The notes: generated by a model from the sequence alone, not told the origin. Positions 1-8,564 are shown, counted from the stretch's first letter. The stretch: 64,000 nucleotides of DNA from Taibaiella sp965229095 (GCA_965229095.1 OZ245855.1:4836001-4900000); one strand, 5' to 3'. A program made the numbers and translations.

Positions 1-1
1 T

Positions 2-193
2 ATTTTAGATGCTAAAGATTGCGAAAACATAGATAAGGCGCTCAAAAAATACAAAAAGAAATTTGAGAAGTCCCGCACTTTGAACCAGTTACGTGCTCGT
101 CAGGCCTTCACTAAGCCTTCCGTTCAGCGTCGTAAGGAAATCCTGAAAGCTGCTTACCGTCAGCAGATTCTTGCTGGTAAAGTAGAACTGTAA
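2..193 (+). CDS. rpsU: 30S ribosomal protein S21, 5'-truncated by window edge
   Basis: Small basic protein of the 30S subunit that helps mRNA binding at initiation. The window opens inside the gene; the 63 visible codons run to TAA. The reading frame shows the usual S21 pattern: KALKKYKKKFEKS, then a basic stretch with TKPSVQRRKEILKAAYRQQ. Only the first few residues are missing. It is followed by a strong hairpin terminator and then xerC and hpf, an arrangement common in Bacteroidota. The short Lys/Arg-rich protein and the order rpsU-xerC-hpf make the call secure. Confidence 0.93.
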   Translation: MLDAKDCENIDKALKKYKKKFEKSRTLNQLRARQAFTKPSVQRRKEILKAAYRQQILAGKVEL

Positions 194-273
194 AGCAATC
201 GCTTTCAACTAACCATTATTGGATTGGGCACAGCTGGCTTCCCGGCCGTTGTGCTTCGATAATAATTTTTTTC

Positions 274-313
274 AGGGACTGTAAATTCGTATATTTACAG
301 TCCCTCTTCTTTT
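274..313 (+). terminator. Rho-independent terminator of rpsU
   Basis: A perfect 13 bp inverted repeat (274-286 with 293-305, loop of 6) starting AGGGACTGTAAAT is followed by a T-rich tract (306-314). It separates rpsU from xerC. Confidence 0.85.
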
Positions 314-349
314 TGCAAAGAAAGGCTGGACTTTTTAAATGATCCGACT

Positions 350-1240
350 TTGCTGATCGCTTCCGCAATACCTGAATTCCTTCGCTATATACGCTTTGAG
401 AAGCGCATGTCAGAACATACTTCTATTGCCTACGGCCGCGATCTGACCCAATTTCAGCAATTCCTGCTCGATAGTTTTGAACTGGACCATGTGGTACCGG
501 TAAGGCATATTCATATCCGTTCCTGGCTGGCCGCACTCAAGGAAGCAGAGATGAGTGAGCGTACGCTGCAACGCAAAATTTCCGCTGTAAAATCGCTGTT
601 CAAATACCTCTTGCGTTTGGGAGTAGTATCCCAGAATCCTACGCGGGAGGTAAGTGTGCCCAAAGCGCCGAAACGCCTGCCTGTTTTCCTGGAAGAGCAA
701 CAAACGGAGCAAATGAGCAGCACCGCTTACCCGGATGGCTTTGAGGGAGGCACGGAAAGGCTTATTATTGAACTGTTGTATCAAACCGGTATGCGCCGTG
801 CCGAACTGGTAGGCCTGAAGGAATCGGATGTCGAATTTTCGCGCCAGCAGATTAGGGTATTGGGTAAGCGGAATAAGGAACGCCTGATACCGGTAGGAAA
901 AGAATTGTTGATTGATCTGCGGCAGTATATGGATGAGAAAAGAAAAGTTTTCAACCAGCCGTCCTCCTTTTTGTTATGTGTACAGAGTGGTAAGCCGGTG
1001 TACCCGCAATATGTGTACCGTGTTGTACAAAAATATCTTAAAGACATCACTACATTGAACAAGAAAAGTCCCCATGTATTGAGACATACTTTTGCGACAC
1101 AATTATCCAACAAGGGCGCTGAGCTTAATGCCATAAAGGAATTGCTGGGGCACAGTAGTCTTGCCGCCACGCAGATATATACCCATAATAATATTGACCG
1201 CCTAAAAGAAGTTTACAGAAAAGCACACCCTAAAAGTTAA
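350..1240 (+). CDS. xerC: Tyrosine recombinase XerC/XerD family
   Basis: Site-specific tyrosine recombinase, probably one of the Xer pair that resolves chromosome dimers at dif. It has 296 residues, the normal Xer length. The N-terminal SAM-like domain (residues 1-90, FEKRMSEHTSIAYGRDL) is followed by the catalytic domain. Visible catalytic residues are Arg in TGMRRAEL, Lys in LGKRNKER, HxxR in HVLRHTFAT, His in LGHSSL and the nucleophile Tyr in TQIYTH. The start is taken as TTG at 350, because the ATG at 339 is in another frame and hits a stop after five codons. Position between rpsU and hpf matches the chromosomal xer gene of Bacteroidota rather than a phage integrase. XerC versus XerD cannot be decided from sequence alone. 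Confidence 0.88.
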   Translation: MLIASAIPEFLRYIRFEKRMSEHTSIAYGRDLTQFQQFLLDSFELDHVVPVRHIHIRSWLAALKEAEMSERTLQRKISAVKSLFKYLLRLGVVSQNPTREVSVPKAPKRLPVFLEEQQTEQMSSTAYPDGFEGGTERLIIELLYQTGMRRAELVGLKESDVEFSRQQIRVLGKRNKERLIPVGKELLIDLRQYMDEKRKVFNQPSSFLLCVQSGKPVYPQYVYRVVQKYLKDITTLNKKSPHVLRHTFATQLSNKGAELNAIKELLGHSSLAATQIYTHNNIDRLKEVYRKAHPKS

Positions 1241-1324
1241 TTTGTCATTATATTTTTTATACCTTTCCTATATGATCTGAACATTACAAGAGAATATTTA
1301 TTGTTAACTTTTAAATGACGAACT

Positions 1325-1624
1325 ATGAATGTACAAATTCAGACTGTTCACTTTGACGCAGATGAAAAACTGCTGGAACACGTACAAAAAAGATTAGATA
1401 AACTTAAAACTTTCCATGATAAAATAACGGGTGTGGAAGTGTACTTGCGGTTGGAAAACCTTTCCCAGAAAGTAAAGGATAAGGTCGCGGAAATTAAAGT
1501 ATCGGTTCCTAAACGGTCATTGTTTGCCAAACACGAATCCAAGATATTTGAAGAGTCCTTTGATCAGGCCTATGATTCGTTGGTATCACAAATAAAGAAA
1601 TCAAAAGAGAAGATGTACGCTTAA
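1325..1624 (+). CDS. hpf: Ribosome hibernation promoting factor, short form
   Basis: Binds the decoding region of idle 30S subunits and promotes ribosome hibernation. The 99-residue protein is the short HPF/RaiA type: MNVQIQTVHFDADEKLLEHV, a beta-alpha-beta-beta-beta-alpha layout, and a Lys-rich end. It lacks the long C-terminal dimerisation domain. It lies 84 bp after xerC on the same strand and ends just before a strong terminator, so xerC-hpf may form one transcript or hpf may have its own promoter. The ATG at 1325 fits the family start. Confidence 0.9.
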   Translation: MNVQIQTVHFDADEKLLEHVQKRLDKLKTFHDKITGVEVYLRLENLSQKVKDKVAEIKVSVPKRSLFAKHESKIFEESFDQAYDSLVSQIKKSKEKMYA

Positions 1625-1646
1625 AACATCTTTTGCGATATACCTC

Positions 1647-1679
1647 AAAAAGGCCGTACTATTTTGTACGGCCTTTTTT
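1647..1679 (+). terminator. Terminator after hpf
   Basis: Perfect 13 bp inverted repeat (1647-1659 with 1666-1678; AAAAAGGCCGTAC and its complement) ending in a T run. It is followed closely by the next gene at 1698. Confidence 0.88.
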
Positions 1680-1697
1680 CGTGCTTACCTTTACCCG

Positions 1698-2423
1698 ATG
1701 GCACAACAAACACATGCAAACGGGGTACTTGGGAAATTATACTTTATTCCCGTACCGCTTGCCGAAGAAGCGCTGCACACGATACCGGAAAGCGTAAAGG
1801 AACTGAGCTGCAGGCTGAAGTATTTTTTTGTGGAAAACATAAGAACGGCCAGGCGCTACCTCAAGAGTATCGATAAATCGGTCGATATCGATAGCATACA
1901 ATTTGCCGAGATCAATAACCAGGCGGAGCCTGACCTGGGTTTATTAAAGGAATGGCTGCGTGCAGGATATGAGGTGGGTATGATGAGCGAGGCCGGTTGT
2001 CCCGGTATGGCGGACCCCGGAAGCGCTTTGGCTGCCATAGCCCAGGAAATGGGCGCCCTGGTAGTTCCCCTTACCGGCCCCAGCTCGGTATTGCTCGCTC
2101 TTATGGCCTCGGGCTTTAACGGACAAGGCTTCCGCTTCGCAGGTTACCTGCCGGTAAAAGAACCGATGCGGAGCAAAGCTATTAAAGAGCTGGAGCTGCT
2201 TTCGGCCCAACGAAAAGAAACCCAGATCTTCATCGAAACGCCTTACCGCAATAACCAGTTGTTCCAGGAAGTGACCCGCCAGTGCAAGCATACTACAAAG
2301 CTTTGCATTGCGGCCGATATTACGGGAGCACAGGAATTTATCCGTACCAGGACCATCGGAGAGTGGAGTAAAAATGCCCCGGAGCTACATAAACGCCCGG
2401 TTATCTTTTTACTAATGGCGTAA
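1698..2423 (+). CDS. SAM-dependent methyltransferase, tetrapyrrole methylase fold (RsmI-like)
   Basis: Predicted SAM-dependent methylase of the tetrapyrrole-methylase fold, closest in layout to RsmI, which 2'-O-methylates C1402 of 16S rRNA. It has 241 residues. Motifs seen: GKLYFIPVPLAEE at the N-terminus, MMSEAGCPGMADPGSAL for the SAM-binding loop, VPLTGPSSVLLALMASG, then FAGYLPVK and FIETPYRNNQL. All are typical RsmI-family landmarks. It is a little shorter than E. coli RsmI (about 286), lacking the C-terminal extension; Bacteroidota often carry such a shorter paralogue, so the exact substrate is inferred. Convergent with the reductase gene at 2567. Confidence 0.8.
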   Translation: MAQQTHANGVLGKLYFIPVPLAEEALHTIPESVKELSCRLKYFFVENIRTARRYLKSIDKSVDIDSIQFAEINNQAEPDLGLLKEWLRAGYEVGMMSEAGCPGMADPGSALAAIAQEMGALVVPLTGPSSVLLALMASGFNGQGFRFAGYLPVKEPMRSKAIKELELLSAQRKETQIFIETPYRNNQLFQEVTRQCKHTTKLCIAADITGAQEFIRTRTIGEWSKNAPELHKRPVIFLLMA

Positions 2424-2447
2424 TTGTTGTTACTGCCATTCCTGCCT

Positions 2448-2557
2448 TATTAAGCGTATGGGATTATCCCCTTATTGGAAACGGAATGTAGTCCGGACTT
2501 GTCGGTCGGGACGTGAGGAACGAACGACCTGAACGACATAGGATTTCCTATTAAGCG
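2448..2557. repeat. Segment bounded by 9 bp direct repeats
   Basis: TATTAAGCG occurs at 2448-2456 and again at 2549-2557, framing about 92 bp that includes a short inverted repeat GGTCG...CGACC. It sits between two convergent genes. It may be a small inserted repeat element or chance; no terminal inverted repeats are evident. Confidence 0.3.
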
Positions 2558-2566
2558 GCTAAACGG

Positions 2567-3616
2567 TTAATCATATTCCAGGTGTACATCCCCGCCTACA
2601 GGAAAGCCCTGGCAGGTCAGGATCAATCCCTGGTTCAATTCCCTGTCGGTAAGTACCTCGTTGTAGGCGATCCATACCCTGCCTTGGGTGCAACGTGCGG
2701 CACAACTGCCGCATTGGCCCGACTCGCAGCTATAGGGGAGGGCAATGCCTTCCTTTTGTGCCTGGTGCAGGATAGATACTGGGAATTGTACCTGCAGCGT
2801 TACTACCCTGTCCTTAAGCTTGATGCTCACCTGGTGCGGATCGGTATCTGACGGTAATTCCGTGAGGTCGGGCACATAGCTCACAAAGTTTTCCTTGCGG
2901 ATATTGTCCCTGGGGATGCCCTCGGTAAGCAAGGTAATGCTGACCGTATCCATATAGTCGACAGGGCCGCAGATATAACAGAGTATCTCTTCCCGGCAGG
3001 CTTTCCCATAGTCGTTGAGCAGGGAAGCCAGCAGGCTGTTGTTCAACCTGGATTTGAGAATGTTGTTGGAAGAGCTGAACAGGAAATCGATGATCAGCCG
3101 GCCCTGGCTGTGTTGCGCCAGTTCGATCAGCGCATCGTAAAAGATCGTATCCCGGGCGCTGCGGTTACTGTAGATCAGTACAACCGATAAGTGCGGGTGC
3201 TGCAGCAATATGGTTTTGATCAGGGAAAATACAGGCGTGATGCCGCTTCCCGCTGCAATAAAGAAAACCTGCTTGTAAGCCCTAGTATCGTCCGGCAATA
3301 CGAAAAGCCCGCCGGGACTGGTGGAGAGTAGCCTATCTCCTTCCTGTGCATGGTCGATAAAATAACGGGAGTATTCCCCGTTCTCCACGCGCTTTATGGT
3401 AATAGACAAAGGCTCGTTGCCGGCTGGCGTGGACGACAAGGAATAGGAACGTCTTTGTTCGCCGGTTGCCTTGGGAAATACCAGGGTCAGGAACTGCCCG
3501 GGTTTATAAGCATAAGGTATGCCGCTAAGCTGTCTTAAAACAAATGTTTTGGCGTCGGGGGTCTCCGTAATTATTTTTTCAATGACAAGTTGTTCGTATG
3601 GCGTTTGTTCCGGCAT
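2567..3616 (-). CDS. Ferredoxin-NADP reductase / PaaE-type oxidoreductase with C-terminal 2Fe-2S domain
   Basis: Electron-transfer flavoprotein that passes electrons from NAD(P)H through FAD to a plant-type 2Fe-2S cluster. It has 349 residues in three parts. The FAD-binding barrel (residues 1-100) has RRSYSLSS, which binds the flavin. The NAD-binding domain (110-240) has FIAAGSGITPVFSLIKTIL and CGPVDYMDTV. The ferredoxin domain (260-349) has CESGQCGSCAARC and a last Cys in ILTCQG, giving the four ligands. This order matches PaaE of the phenylacetyl-CoA epoxidase, but no other paa genes are nearby, so the partner oxygenase is unknown. Such reductases also serve desaturases. Monocistronic, convergent with the methylase gene. 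Confidence 0.85.
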   Translation of the reverse strand: MPEQTPYEQLVIEKIITETPDAKTFVLRQLSGIPYAYKPGQFLTLVFPKATGEQRRSYSLSSTPAGNEPLSITIKRVENGEYSRYFIDHAQEGDRLLSTSPGGLFVLPDDTRAYKQVFFIAAGSGITPVFSLIKTILLQHPHLSVVLIYSNRSARDTIFYDALIELAQHSQGRLIIDFLFSSSNNILKSRLNNSLLASLLNDYGKACREEILCYICGPVDYMDTVSITLLTEGIPRDNIRKENFVSYVPDLTELPSDTDPHQVSIKLKDRVVTLQVQFPVSILHQAQKEGIALPYSCESGQCGSCAARCTQGRVWIAYNEVLTDRELNQGLILTCQGFPVGGDVHLEYD

Positions 3617-3720
3617 CAGTAAGCGAAGTAAAGGTCAAACTTACGAAATAAGCTTAAATGGTCTTGGCTCCGGCCCCTTGTCTCTGCCGGATTACTACAT
3701 CTTTATCTTATTTTTACCCC

Positions 3721-5082
3721 ATGAAAAAAATCTCCTCACTGCTATTTCTTTTAACTACAATTACAACATCATTTGCCCAGAATCAGGATTCGCTGCGCCT
3801 GCGCCGTTTGTCGGATGACATCATGTGGCGGGGGACCTGTTATGAGAACCTTCGGGTACTCACCAAAAGTATCGGGCACCGCCTGAGTGGTTCGCCCCAG
3901 GCAGAACAAGCAGTGCAATGGGGTAAAAAGGCATTGGAAGCCGCCGGTGCCGACAGGGTATGGCTGCAGCCGGTAGAGGTGCCTTTATGGGTGAGGGGAA
4001 AGGAGACTTTAAAGGTGCAATTGGAAGGTAAGGACTTCCTGCAGATACCGATGTTGTCTTTGGGCAATACCGATGGTACAGGGGGGAAGATCCTGGAGAA
4101 AGAAGTGCTTTGTGTGCCCGACCTGGCTGCTTTCGAGCTGTTGCCAGTAGAGAAAGTGAAGGACAAGATCATCTTCTTTAATTATAAGTTCCGCCAGGAC
4201 ATCATCAATACTTTTGAAGGTTATGGCGATGCTGTAAAATACCGCTGGATGGCGGTCAACAAGGCTGCAGAAAAGCAAGCCGCTGCGGTGATCATCAGAT
4301 CGGTAAGCACCGGCGCCGATGATGCGCCCCATACGGGTTCCAGCCGCTACAACGAAGGCGTTAAACATATTCCTGCGGTTGCCATAGGCAATTTCTCCGC
4401 CGATAAACTGGCCGCGGCTTGTTCCTGGTCTGTTATCAAAGCACAATTGACTTCGGAGTGCAAAATGCAGGGTACCCGTCGTTCCTATAATGTGATCGGG
4501 GAGCTTAAAGGTTCCGAAAAACCGGATGAGTTGATCGTCGTAGGGGGACACCTGGATTCCTGGGATGTGGGTGAAGGCGCGCATGACGATGGTGCGGGCT
4601 GCGTGCAGTCGATCGAAGTAATCCGTGCTCTCAAGGCCTCGGGTAAGCAACCGAAGCATACCGTGAGGGCGGTACTTTTTATGAATGAAGAAAACGGCGT
4701 AAAGGGTGGAACGGCTTATGCCGATTCGGCGCTGGCCGCTAAAGAGAAACATATCCTGGCCATGGAAAGCGATGCCGGAGGATTTGTACCCCGTGGTATA
4801 GGCCTGGAAATGCCGGCTGCATTAAAGGAAAAAATACAAGGCTGGGCGCCGCTGTTCGCACCTTATGGCGTTTACGATTTTGGCCAGGAGGAAGGTGGTG
4901 TGGATATTGGCCCTTTAAAAAAACAGGGAGTACCCCTGGCAGGCCTTTTGCCCGACTCACAACGCTATTTCGATGTACACCATAGCCACAACGATGTATT
5001 CGAATCGGTAAACCACCGGGAATTAAAGCTGGGCGCCTTCACAATGACAGCCCTGGTATGGCTGGCGGACCAGTATTTGTAA
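3721..5082 (+). CDS. Secreted M28-family zinc metallopeptidase
   Basis: Exported aminopeptidase or carboxypeptidase-like enzyme of family M28 with two zinc ions. The ATG at 3721 is chosen because it begins a clear signal peptide (MKKISSLLFLLTTITTSFAQ); an in-frame start 63 bp upstream would bury it. Metal ligands visible: His and Asp in GGHLDSWD, Asp in HDDGAG, the Glu pair in NEENG, Asp in ESDAGG, and the last His in HHSHND. A PA-type insert lies between residues 120 and 240. Length 453 is normal for this group. It acts in the periplasm or outside the cell. Divergently arranged with the reductase at 2567-3616. Confidence 0.87.
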   Translation: MKKISSLLFLLTTITTSFAQNQDSLRLRRLSDDIMWRGTCYENLRVLTKSIGHRLSGSPQAEQAVQWGKKALEAAGADRVWLQPVEVPLWVRGKETLKVQLEGKDFLQIPMLSLGNTDGTGGKILEKEVLCVPDLAAFELLPVEKVKDKIIFFNYKFRQDIINTFEGYGDAVKYRWMAVNKAAEKQAAAVIIRSVSTGADDAPHTGSSRYNEGVKHIPAVAIGNFSADKLAAACSWSVIKAQLTSECKMQGTRRSYNVIGELKGSEKPDELIVVGGHLDSWDVGEGAHDDGAGCVQSIEVIRALKASGKQPKHTVRAVLFMNEENGVKGGTAYADSALAAKEKHILAMESDAGGFVPRGIGLEMPAALKEKIQGWAPLFAPYGVYDFGQEEGGVDIGPLKKQGVPLAGLLPDSQRYFDVHHSHNDVFESVNHRELKLGAFTMTALVWLADQYL

Positions 5083-5110
5083 GCTGACTATCGTAAACGC
5101 TCGGCAACCT

Positions 5111-6409
5111 TTACGGCTTGAAGAAATTCAGCCTGTAGGTAAGCCTTAATTGTACGCCGATCCATATTTTGGTATTGGAACTACTGTTGCCGCTATAGCT
5201 ATTGCTGAGTACATAAGGCGGATTGATGGTCCTGTACTTCTGGTCGGCATCGTAACCCACGGGGAGTATGTCGCTTAATGTTACTTGATTACCATTGCTA
5301 TAATAAGTAGTTTTAAGTATGTTGAGGGTGAGGCCGCCCCCGAGGTAAATATTCTTTGCTATATTCCATTCGGCGGCCAGGGTAAAGCGGTTGAGCCTTG
5401 ATTGCACCTGCAGTGGAGTGTTCTTCACGGTAATAATGGGCGGCAAAATGATGCTGTCGTCGGGTGGTGGCTGGAAAGTATCGAAGGACTGGATACTGTA
5501 GCGCTGCTGTACAATGTTGCCCGTACTGTATTCAAAATGCCCCGACCAGCGGCTGTTGATCTTTGCCGATACACCCAGACCGTAACGCCAATGTGGAAAA
5601 TTGCCCAGGCTATAGCTCACAATACCGTATAAAAAAGAAAAACCGGCCGTTAGCGTAGGATTAAGGTAATAAGTTTCGTCGGCGGTAAGGCCGGCGGCCA
5701 TGAAGCCGCTTTGTTTGATGAAGGCAACCGTCGCCGTTTGTCCCAGTGGGATATTGTAATCGCGGTCGCGGGCAGCACGGCTACTGGGCGTATTTTCATC
5801 ATTATCCTCCAACTGATCTGCGGTTACCGGGTACCTTTGGGTGCCGTTGCCGTTATAAGCCCCGCCGCCACTGCCGCCGCCTGATAGATAATAAGCTACT
5901 GCCAGCGAAGAATCGCCCACCACCACGATCTGGTGTTGGAAGGTACTATCCTCGCGCAGTGCCGGAATATAAACCTCCTCTTCTTCCACTTCCTCGGCCG
6001 GGGCCACATACGATGCCTTTTTGCGCAGCGCTTTAGGCTTAAAGGCAGCGGTGCTTTTTCTTATCTTGCCGCCGGGCGGGGTATAAATAATATGGCTGCT
6101 GCTGACAATTTTATAGCCGATGCCGGTTTTTTTGCGCAGTACCGCCAGCAATTCTTTTACGGTAAGCCGGTCTATGCTCCTTTTCAGCTTTACCCTTTTG
6201 TTGGGGTCTATCTTTACAGCATCATAGGAAAAGGTAATGCCGCTCTGGCGCTGTATTTCCCTCGTGAGGGTATGGAGTGTATAAGGTTTGTGGGATAGCT
6301 GTATCTCTTTAAAGAACATAGGGCTCACCTGCTGGGCTGATGCGGAAGATAACACCATCAGGAAGCAATAAATAAGAAGTTGTAAGCGCTTATTTACAGG
6401 CAGGGCCAT
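5111..6409 (-). CDS. STN-domain protein with C-terminal beta-barrel-like region
   Basis: Third gene of an ECF sigma / anti-sigma operon. After a signal peptide ending near SSASAQ, residues 35-110 form an STN (secretin/TonB N-terminus) domain: PYTLHTLTREIQRQSGITFSYD and KELLAVLRKKTGIGYKI. STN domains normally contact FecR proteins and occur at the front of TonB-dependent receptors. Here no plug or TonB barrel follows. Instead comes an acidic linker (EEVEEEEV), a Gly-rich stretch (SGGGSGGGAYNGNG) and about 210 residues with alternating aromatic strands, ending LRLTYRLNFF, like a small outer-membrane barrel. ATG 6409 is preferred over 6433 as it begins the signal peptide; the gene overlaps the FecR gene by 20 bp, which suggests translational coupling. 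Ligand unknown. Confidence 0.7.
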   Translation of the reverse strand: MALPVNKRLQLLIYCFLMVLSSASAQQVSPMFFKEIQLSHKPYTLHTLTREIQRQSGITFSYDAVKIDPNKRVKLKRSIDRLTVKELLAVLRKKTGIGYKIVSSSHIIYTPPGGKIRKSTAAFKPKALRKKASYVAPAEEVEEEEVYIPALREDSTFQHQIVVVGDSSLAVAYYLSGGGSGGGAYNGNGTQRYPVTADQLEDNDENTPSSRAARDRDYNIPLGQTATVAFIKQSGFMAAGLTADETYYLNPTLTAGFSFLYGIVSYSLGNFPHWRYGLGVSAKINSRWSGHFEYSTGNIVQQRYSIQSFDTFQPPPDDSIILPPIITVKNTPLQVQSRLNRFTLAAEWNIAKNIYLGGGLTLNILKTTYYSNGNQVTLSDILPVGYDADQKYRTINPPYVLSNSYSGNSSSNTKIWIGVQLRLTYRLNFFKP

Positions 6410-7340
6410 CAATATTAATATGGGAGTCCTCAATTTTATAGCTCAGATTTAAAGTCTGGACGATATCGCGGAGAATATCGTTCAGGGATTGTTGCTCAAA
6501 TCCAGCGCTCAATTTACAATTTTTTAAGCCGGGATTTACCAGTCTTATATCCATTTTGAAATGGGCACTGAGCGTTGCCGCTACCTGGTCGAGGGGGGTA
6601 GCTTCAAAATGAAAAGAGCCGGTAACCGGTGTTGCACCTACGAGCACGAATTTTTTATCGGATTTGATGTACTTCCCGGTTTCCCCTACAGCTATATAAA
6701 GTGTATCTTTTTTGTTGTAAAACGCAACCCTGCCCCTGTTTACCTGTACGCTTATTTCTTTCCTTGCTCTGTTAATATGGAAAGAAGTACCCAATACTTT
6801 TACATGAAGGTCGCCCAGGTGTACGATAAAGGGTTGTTCGGGAAGATGGGTAATGTCGAAGGAACCGCTACCTACCAGGGTTACCTCCCTGCTGTCTTTT
6901 TTAAACTTAACCGGGTAAACGAGTTCACCCTCCGGCTCTACGGTTATAAAGCTGCCATCGAGTAAGCGTACTTCTTCTATTTTATCCTTGGCGACGGCGA
7001 TCAGGGTAGGCTCATTCTGGTTTTTGCTGTTAAACAGGTAGAAGCCTGCAAAGGCCACAGCTATGATGGAGGCGGCAGCGGCAATCCGGCTCAGCCATAT
7101 CCTTCGCGGCGCTTGCGGCTGTGCCTGGGGTATGGTATGCTTGTTGCTGAAGGATGCCCATTCTTTTTGTACGTCGGGAATATGGTATATTTCGTCGCCC
7201 GCTTCCAGCCATGATTGGTGCAGCGATTGGAACAGGGCATGATTCTCTTCCGAAGCCGCTGCCCACTCTTCTGCGAGCATCGCTTCCTCAGGATCAGCCT
7301 TTCCTGCAAAATATTTTATAATGAGATCAAAATCTATCAT
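6390..7340 (-). CDS. FecR-family anti-sigma factor
   Basis: Inner-membrane anti-sigma factor that binds the ECF sigma factor in the cytoplasm and senses an outer-membrane protein in the periplasm. It has 316 residues. The N-terminal cytoplasmic part has FAGKADPEEAMLAEEWAA. A single membrane helix lies near residue 85-103 (IAAAASIIAVAFAGFYLF). The FecR domain follows at about 115-210 (VRLLDGSFITVEPEGEL, GSFDITHLPEQPFIV). The C-terminal STN-like DUF4974 region is at 245-316 (FHFEATPLDQVAATLSAHF). Its ATG overlaps the sigma-factor stop as ATGA, and its 3' end overlaps the STN gene, so the three are a tight operon. Confidence 0.9.
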   Translation of the reverse strand: MIDFDLIIKYFAGKADPEEAMLAEEWAAASEENHALFQSLHQSWLEAGDEIYHIPDVQKEWASFSNKHTIPQAQPQAPRRIWLSRIAAAASIIAVAFAGFYLFNSKNQNEPTLIAVAKDKIEEVRLLDGSFITVEPEGELVYPVKFKKDSREVTLVGSGSFDITHLPEQPFIVHLGDLHVKVLGTSFHINRARKEISVQVNRGRVAFYNKKDTLYIAVGETGKYIKSDKKFVLVGATPVTGSFHFEATPLDQVAATLSAHFKMDIRLVNPGLKNCKLSAGFEQQSLNDILRDIVQTLNLSYKIEDSHINIDGPACK

Positions 7341-7870
7341 GGCAAACTATTATAAAGACAAAGCAACCCGATAAAAACCCTTAGTATTTGCCTGATTAAT
7401 TTCAGTGCCTTGCTCATATGGGCCTCTACCGTTTTTACGGCAATGCCCATTTCTTGTGCAATTTCAGTATATTTTTTTTGTTCTGCCCTGCTTTTTACAA
7501 ATACTTCGCGGCATTGCGGCGGCAGTTCGCGCAGTACCTGGTCTATTTGCTCTTTTACCTGCATGTCGTCCTCAGCGGCAAAGGGCCTTTGAATAGTGGC
7601 TTCCTGTACTGTTGCCGCTGCATTATGATGTTTCTGTAACACTTCCTGTTTTCGGAGGTAGTTCAGGCTTTCGTGGTACACGCTGCGGAATAGGTATGCT
7701 TTCGGGGACGTATTGATGTGCAAGGTCTCCCGTTTTTCCCAAAGGGTAAGAAAAACAGCCTGGACCGCATCCTTGGCGGCGTCTTCGTTCTTCAATACGG
7801 TAAAGGCATAACGATGCAATTGCTCGTAATGTTCTTTAAATAATTGTTCTATCTCGGCTGCTGTAGTCAA
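7337..7870 (-). CDS. ECF-type RNA polymerase sigma factor
   Basis: Sigma-70 family extracytoplasmic-function regulator of 177 residues. Region 2 is at residues 10-75 (FKEHYEQLHRYAFTVLKNED, DAVQAVFLTLWEKRE). Region 4 is at 110-165 (LRELPPQCREVFVKSRAEQ and YTEIAQEMGIAVKTVEAHMS), which holds the helix-turn-helix that reads the -35 element. It is the first gene of the sigma / FecR / STN operon. By analogy with the FecIRA system it should be released when the outer-membrane STN protein senses its ligand. It probably activates its own operon, though no target promoter is identified here. A hydrophobic tail (LRVFIGLLCLYNSLP) is unusual. Confidence 0.9.
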   Translation of the reverse strand: MTTAAEIEQLFKEHYEQLHRYAFTVLKNEDAAKDAVQAVFLTLWEKRETLHINTSPKAYLFRSVYHESLNYLRKQEVLQKHHNAAATVQEATIQRPFAAEDDMQVKEQIDQVLRELPPQCREVFVKSRAEQKKYTEIAQEMGIAVKTVEAHMSKALKLIRQILRVFIGLLCLYNSLP

Positions 7871-7902
7871 TGGAGGCGCAAATATGCGTCAAAAATACAG
7901 AA

Positions 7903-7931
7903 AAGAAAAGTCCCGTAGGTGTTACGGGACT
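7903..7931 (-). terminator. Terminator of the thioredoxin-like gene
   Basis: Inverted repeat AGTCCCGTA (7909-7917) with TACGGGACT (7923-7931), loop of five. On the minus strand it is followed by a T-rich CTTTTCTTTT, right after the end of the gene at 7956. Confidence 0.8.
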
Positions 7932-7955
7932 CTATTTTAATGATAAGAACTTGTA

Positions 7956-8564
7956 TTAATTTTTTACCCTTTTAATGCTGCAGCCTACCGATTTGGTTTC
8001 TGCCGGGCTGATGGCTTTCCCTGCTACCATATTGTTGATCGCATTTTTAAGGTACATTACTTTTGCCGCAGCAGGATCGGAAGGATTGTCGTCCATAGCT
8101 CCTTTGTATACCAGCTTTTCTGTTTTGCCGTCAAACAGGAAAACTTCGGGCGTATGAGAGGCACCGAAACTATTGGCCAGCTCCGAATTTTTATCTACGA
8201 AATAATTAGGATAGCCCTGTTTCTTACCGAATTCTACCATCTTTTCGGGTGCATCGGCATCGGCTCTCTGCGCTTCGTTGGCATTCACCATGACTACTGC
8301 AACGCCTTTGGTTTTGGCATAAGCGAGTATTTCTCTGGTACGGGCAATATTTTTAATCACGAAAGGACAGGTATTGCAGGTAAAGATCACCAGTATGCCT
8401 TTTCCCGTGTTCATATCCCGGAGCAGCGGGGTGCTGCCCGAAAAAACATCGGAGATATGGTAAGCCTGGTCGGGGAACCCGCTGCCAAGAGCCAGTGATC
8501 CGGATTGGGCATATACAGATCCCATTAATACGGTGCCTAAAAGTAATCCTAATAGTTTTTTCAT
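7956..8564 (-). CDS. Periplasmic thioredoxin-like (AhpC/TSA-redoxin) protein
   Basis: Exported thiol-disulfide protein of the redoxin/TlpA group. ATG 8564 is used because it begins a signal peptide (MKKLLGLLLGTVLMGSVYAQ); an upstream start adds 20 polar residues. The thioredoxin fold carries a CxxC motif in FTCNTCPFVIKN near residue 63, then the cis-Pro region SHTPEVFLFDG. Mature length of about 180 residues is normal. The CNTC motif followed by PFV is typical of a Bacteroidota redoxin subgroup of unknown substrate. No cytochrome maturation genes are adjacent. It has its own terminator. Confidence 0.8.
   Translation of the reverse strand: MKKLLGLLLGTVLMGSVYAQSGSLALGSGFPDQAYHISDVFSGSTPLLRDMNTGKGILVIFTCNTCPFVIKNIARTREILAYAKTKGVAVVMVNANEAQRADADAPEKMVEFGKKQGYPNYFVDKNSELANSFGASHTPEVFLFDGKTEKLVYKGAMDDNPSDPAAAKVMYLKNAINNMVAGKAISPAETKSVGCSIKRVKN

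Noticed and set aside
350..1240. XerC-like gene as the integrase of the tRNA-Asp island
   Set aside because: It is in the conserved rpsU-xer-hpf context 20 kb away and looks like the chromosomal dimer-resolution enzyme.
4009..4752. 247-codon open frame opposite the M28 peptidase
   Set aside because: Shadow of a gene with clear zinc-ligand motifs; no signal or motif of its own.
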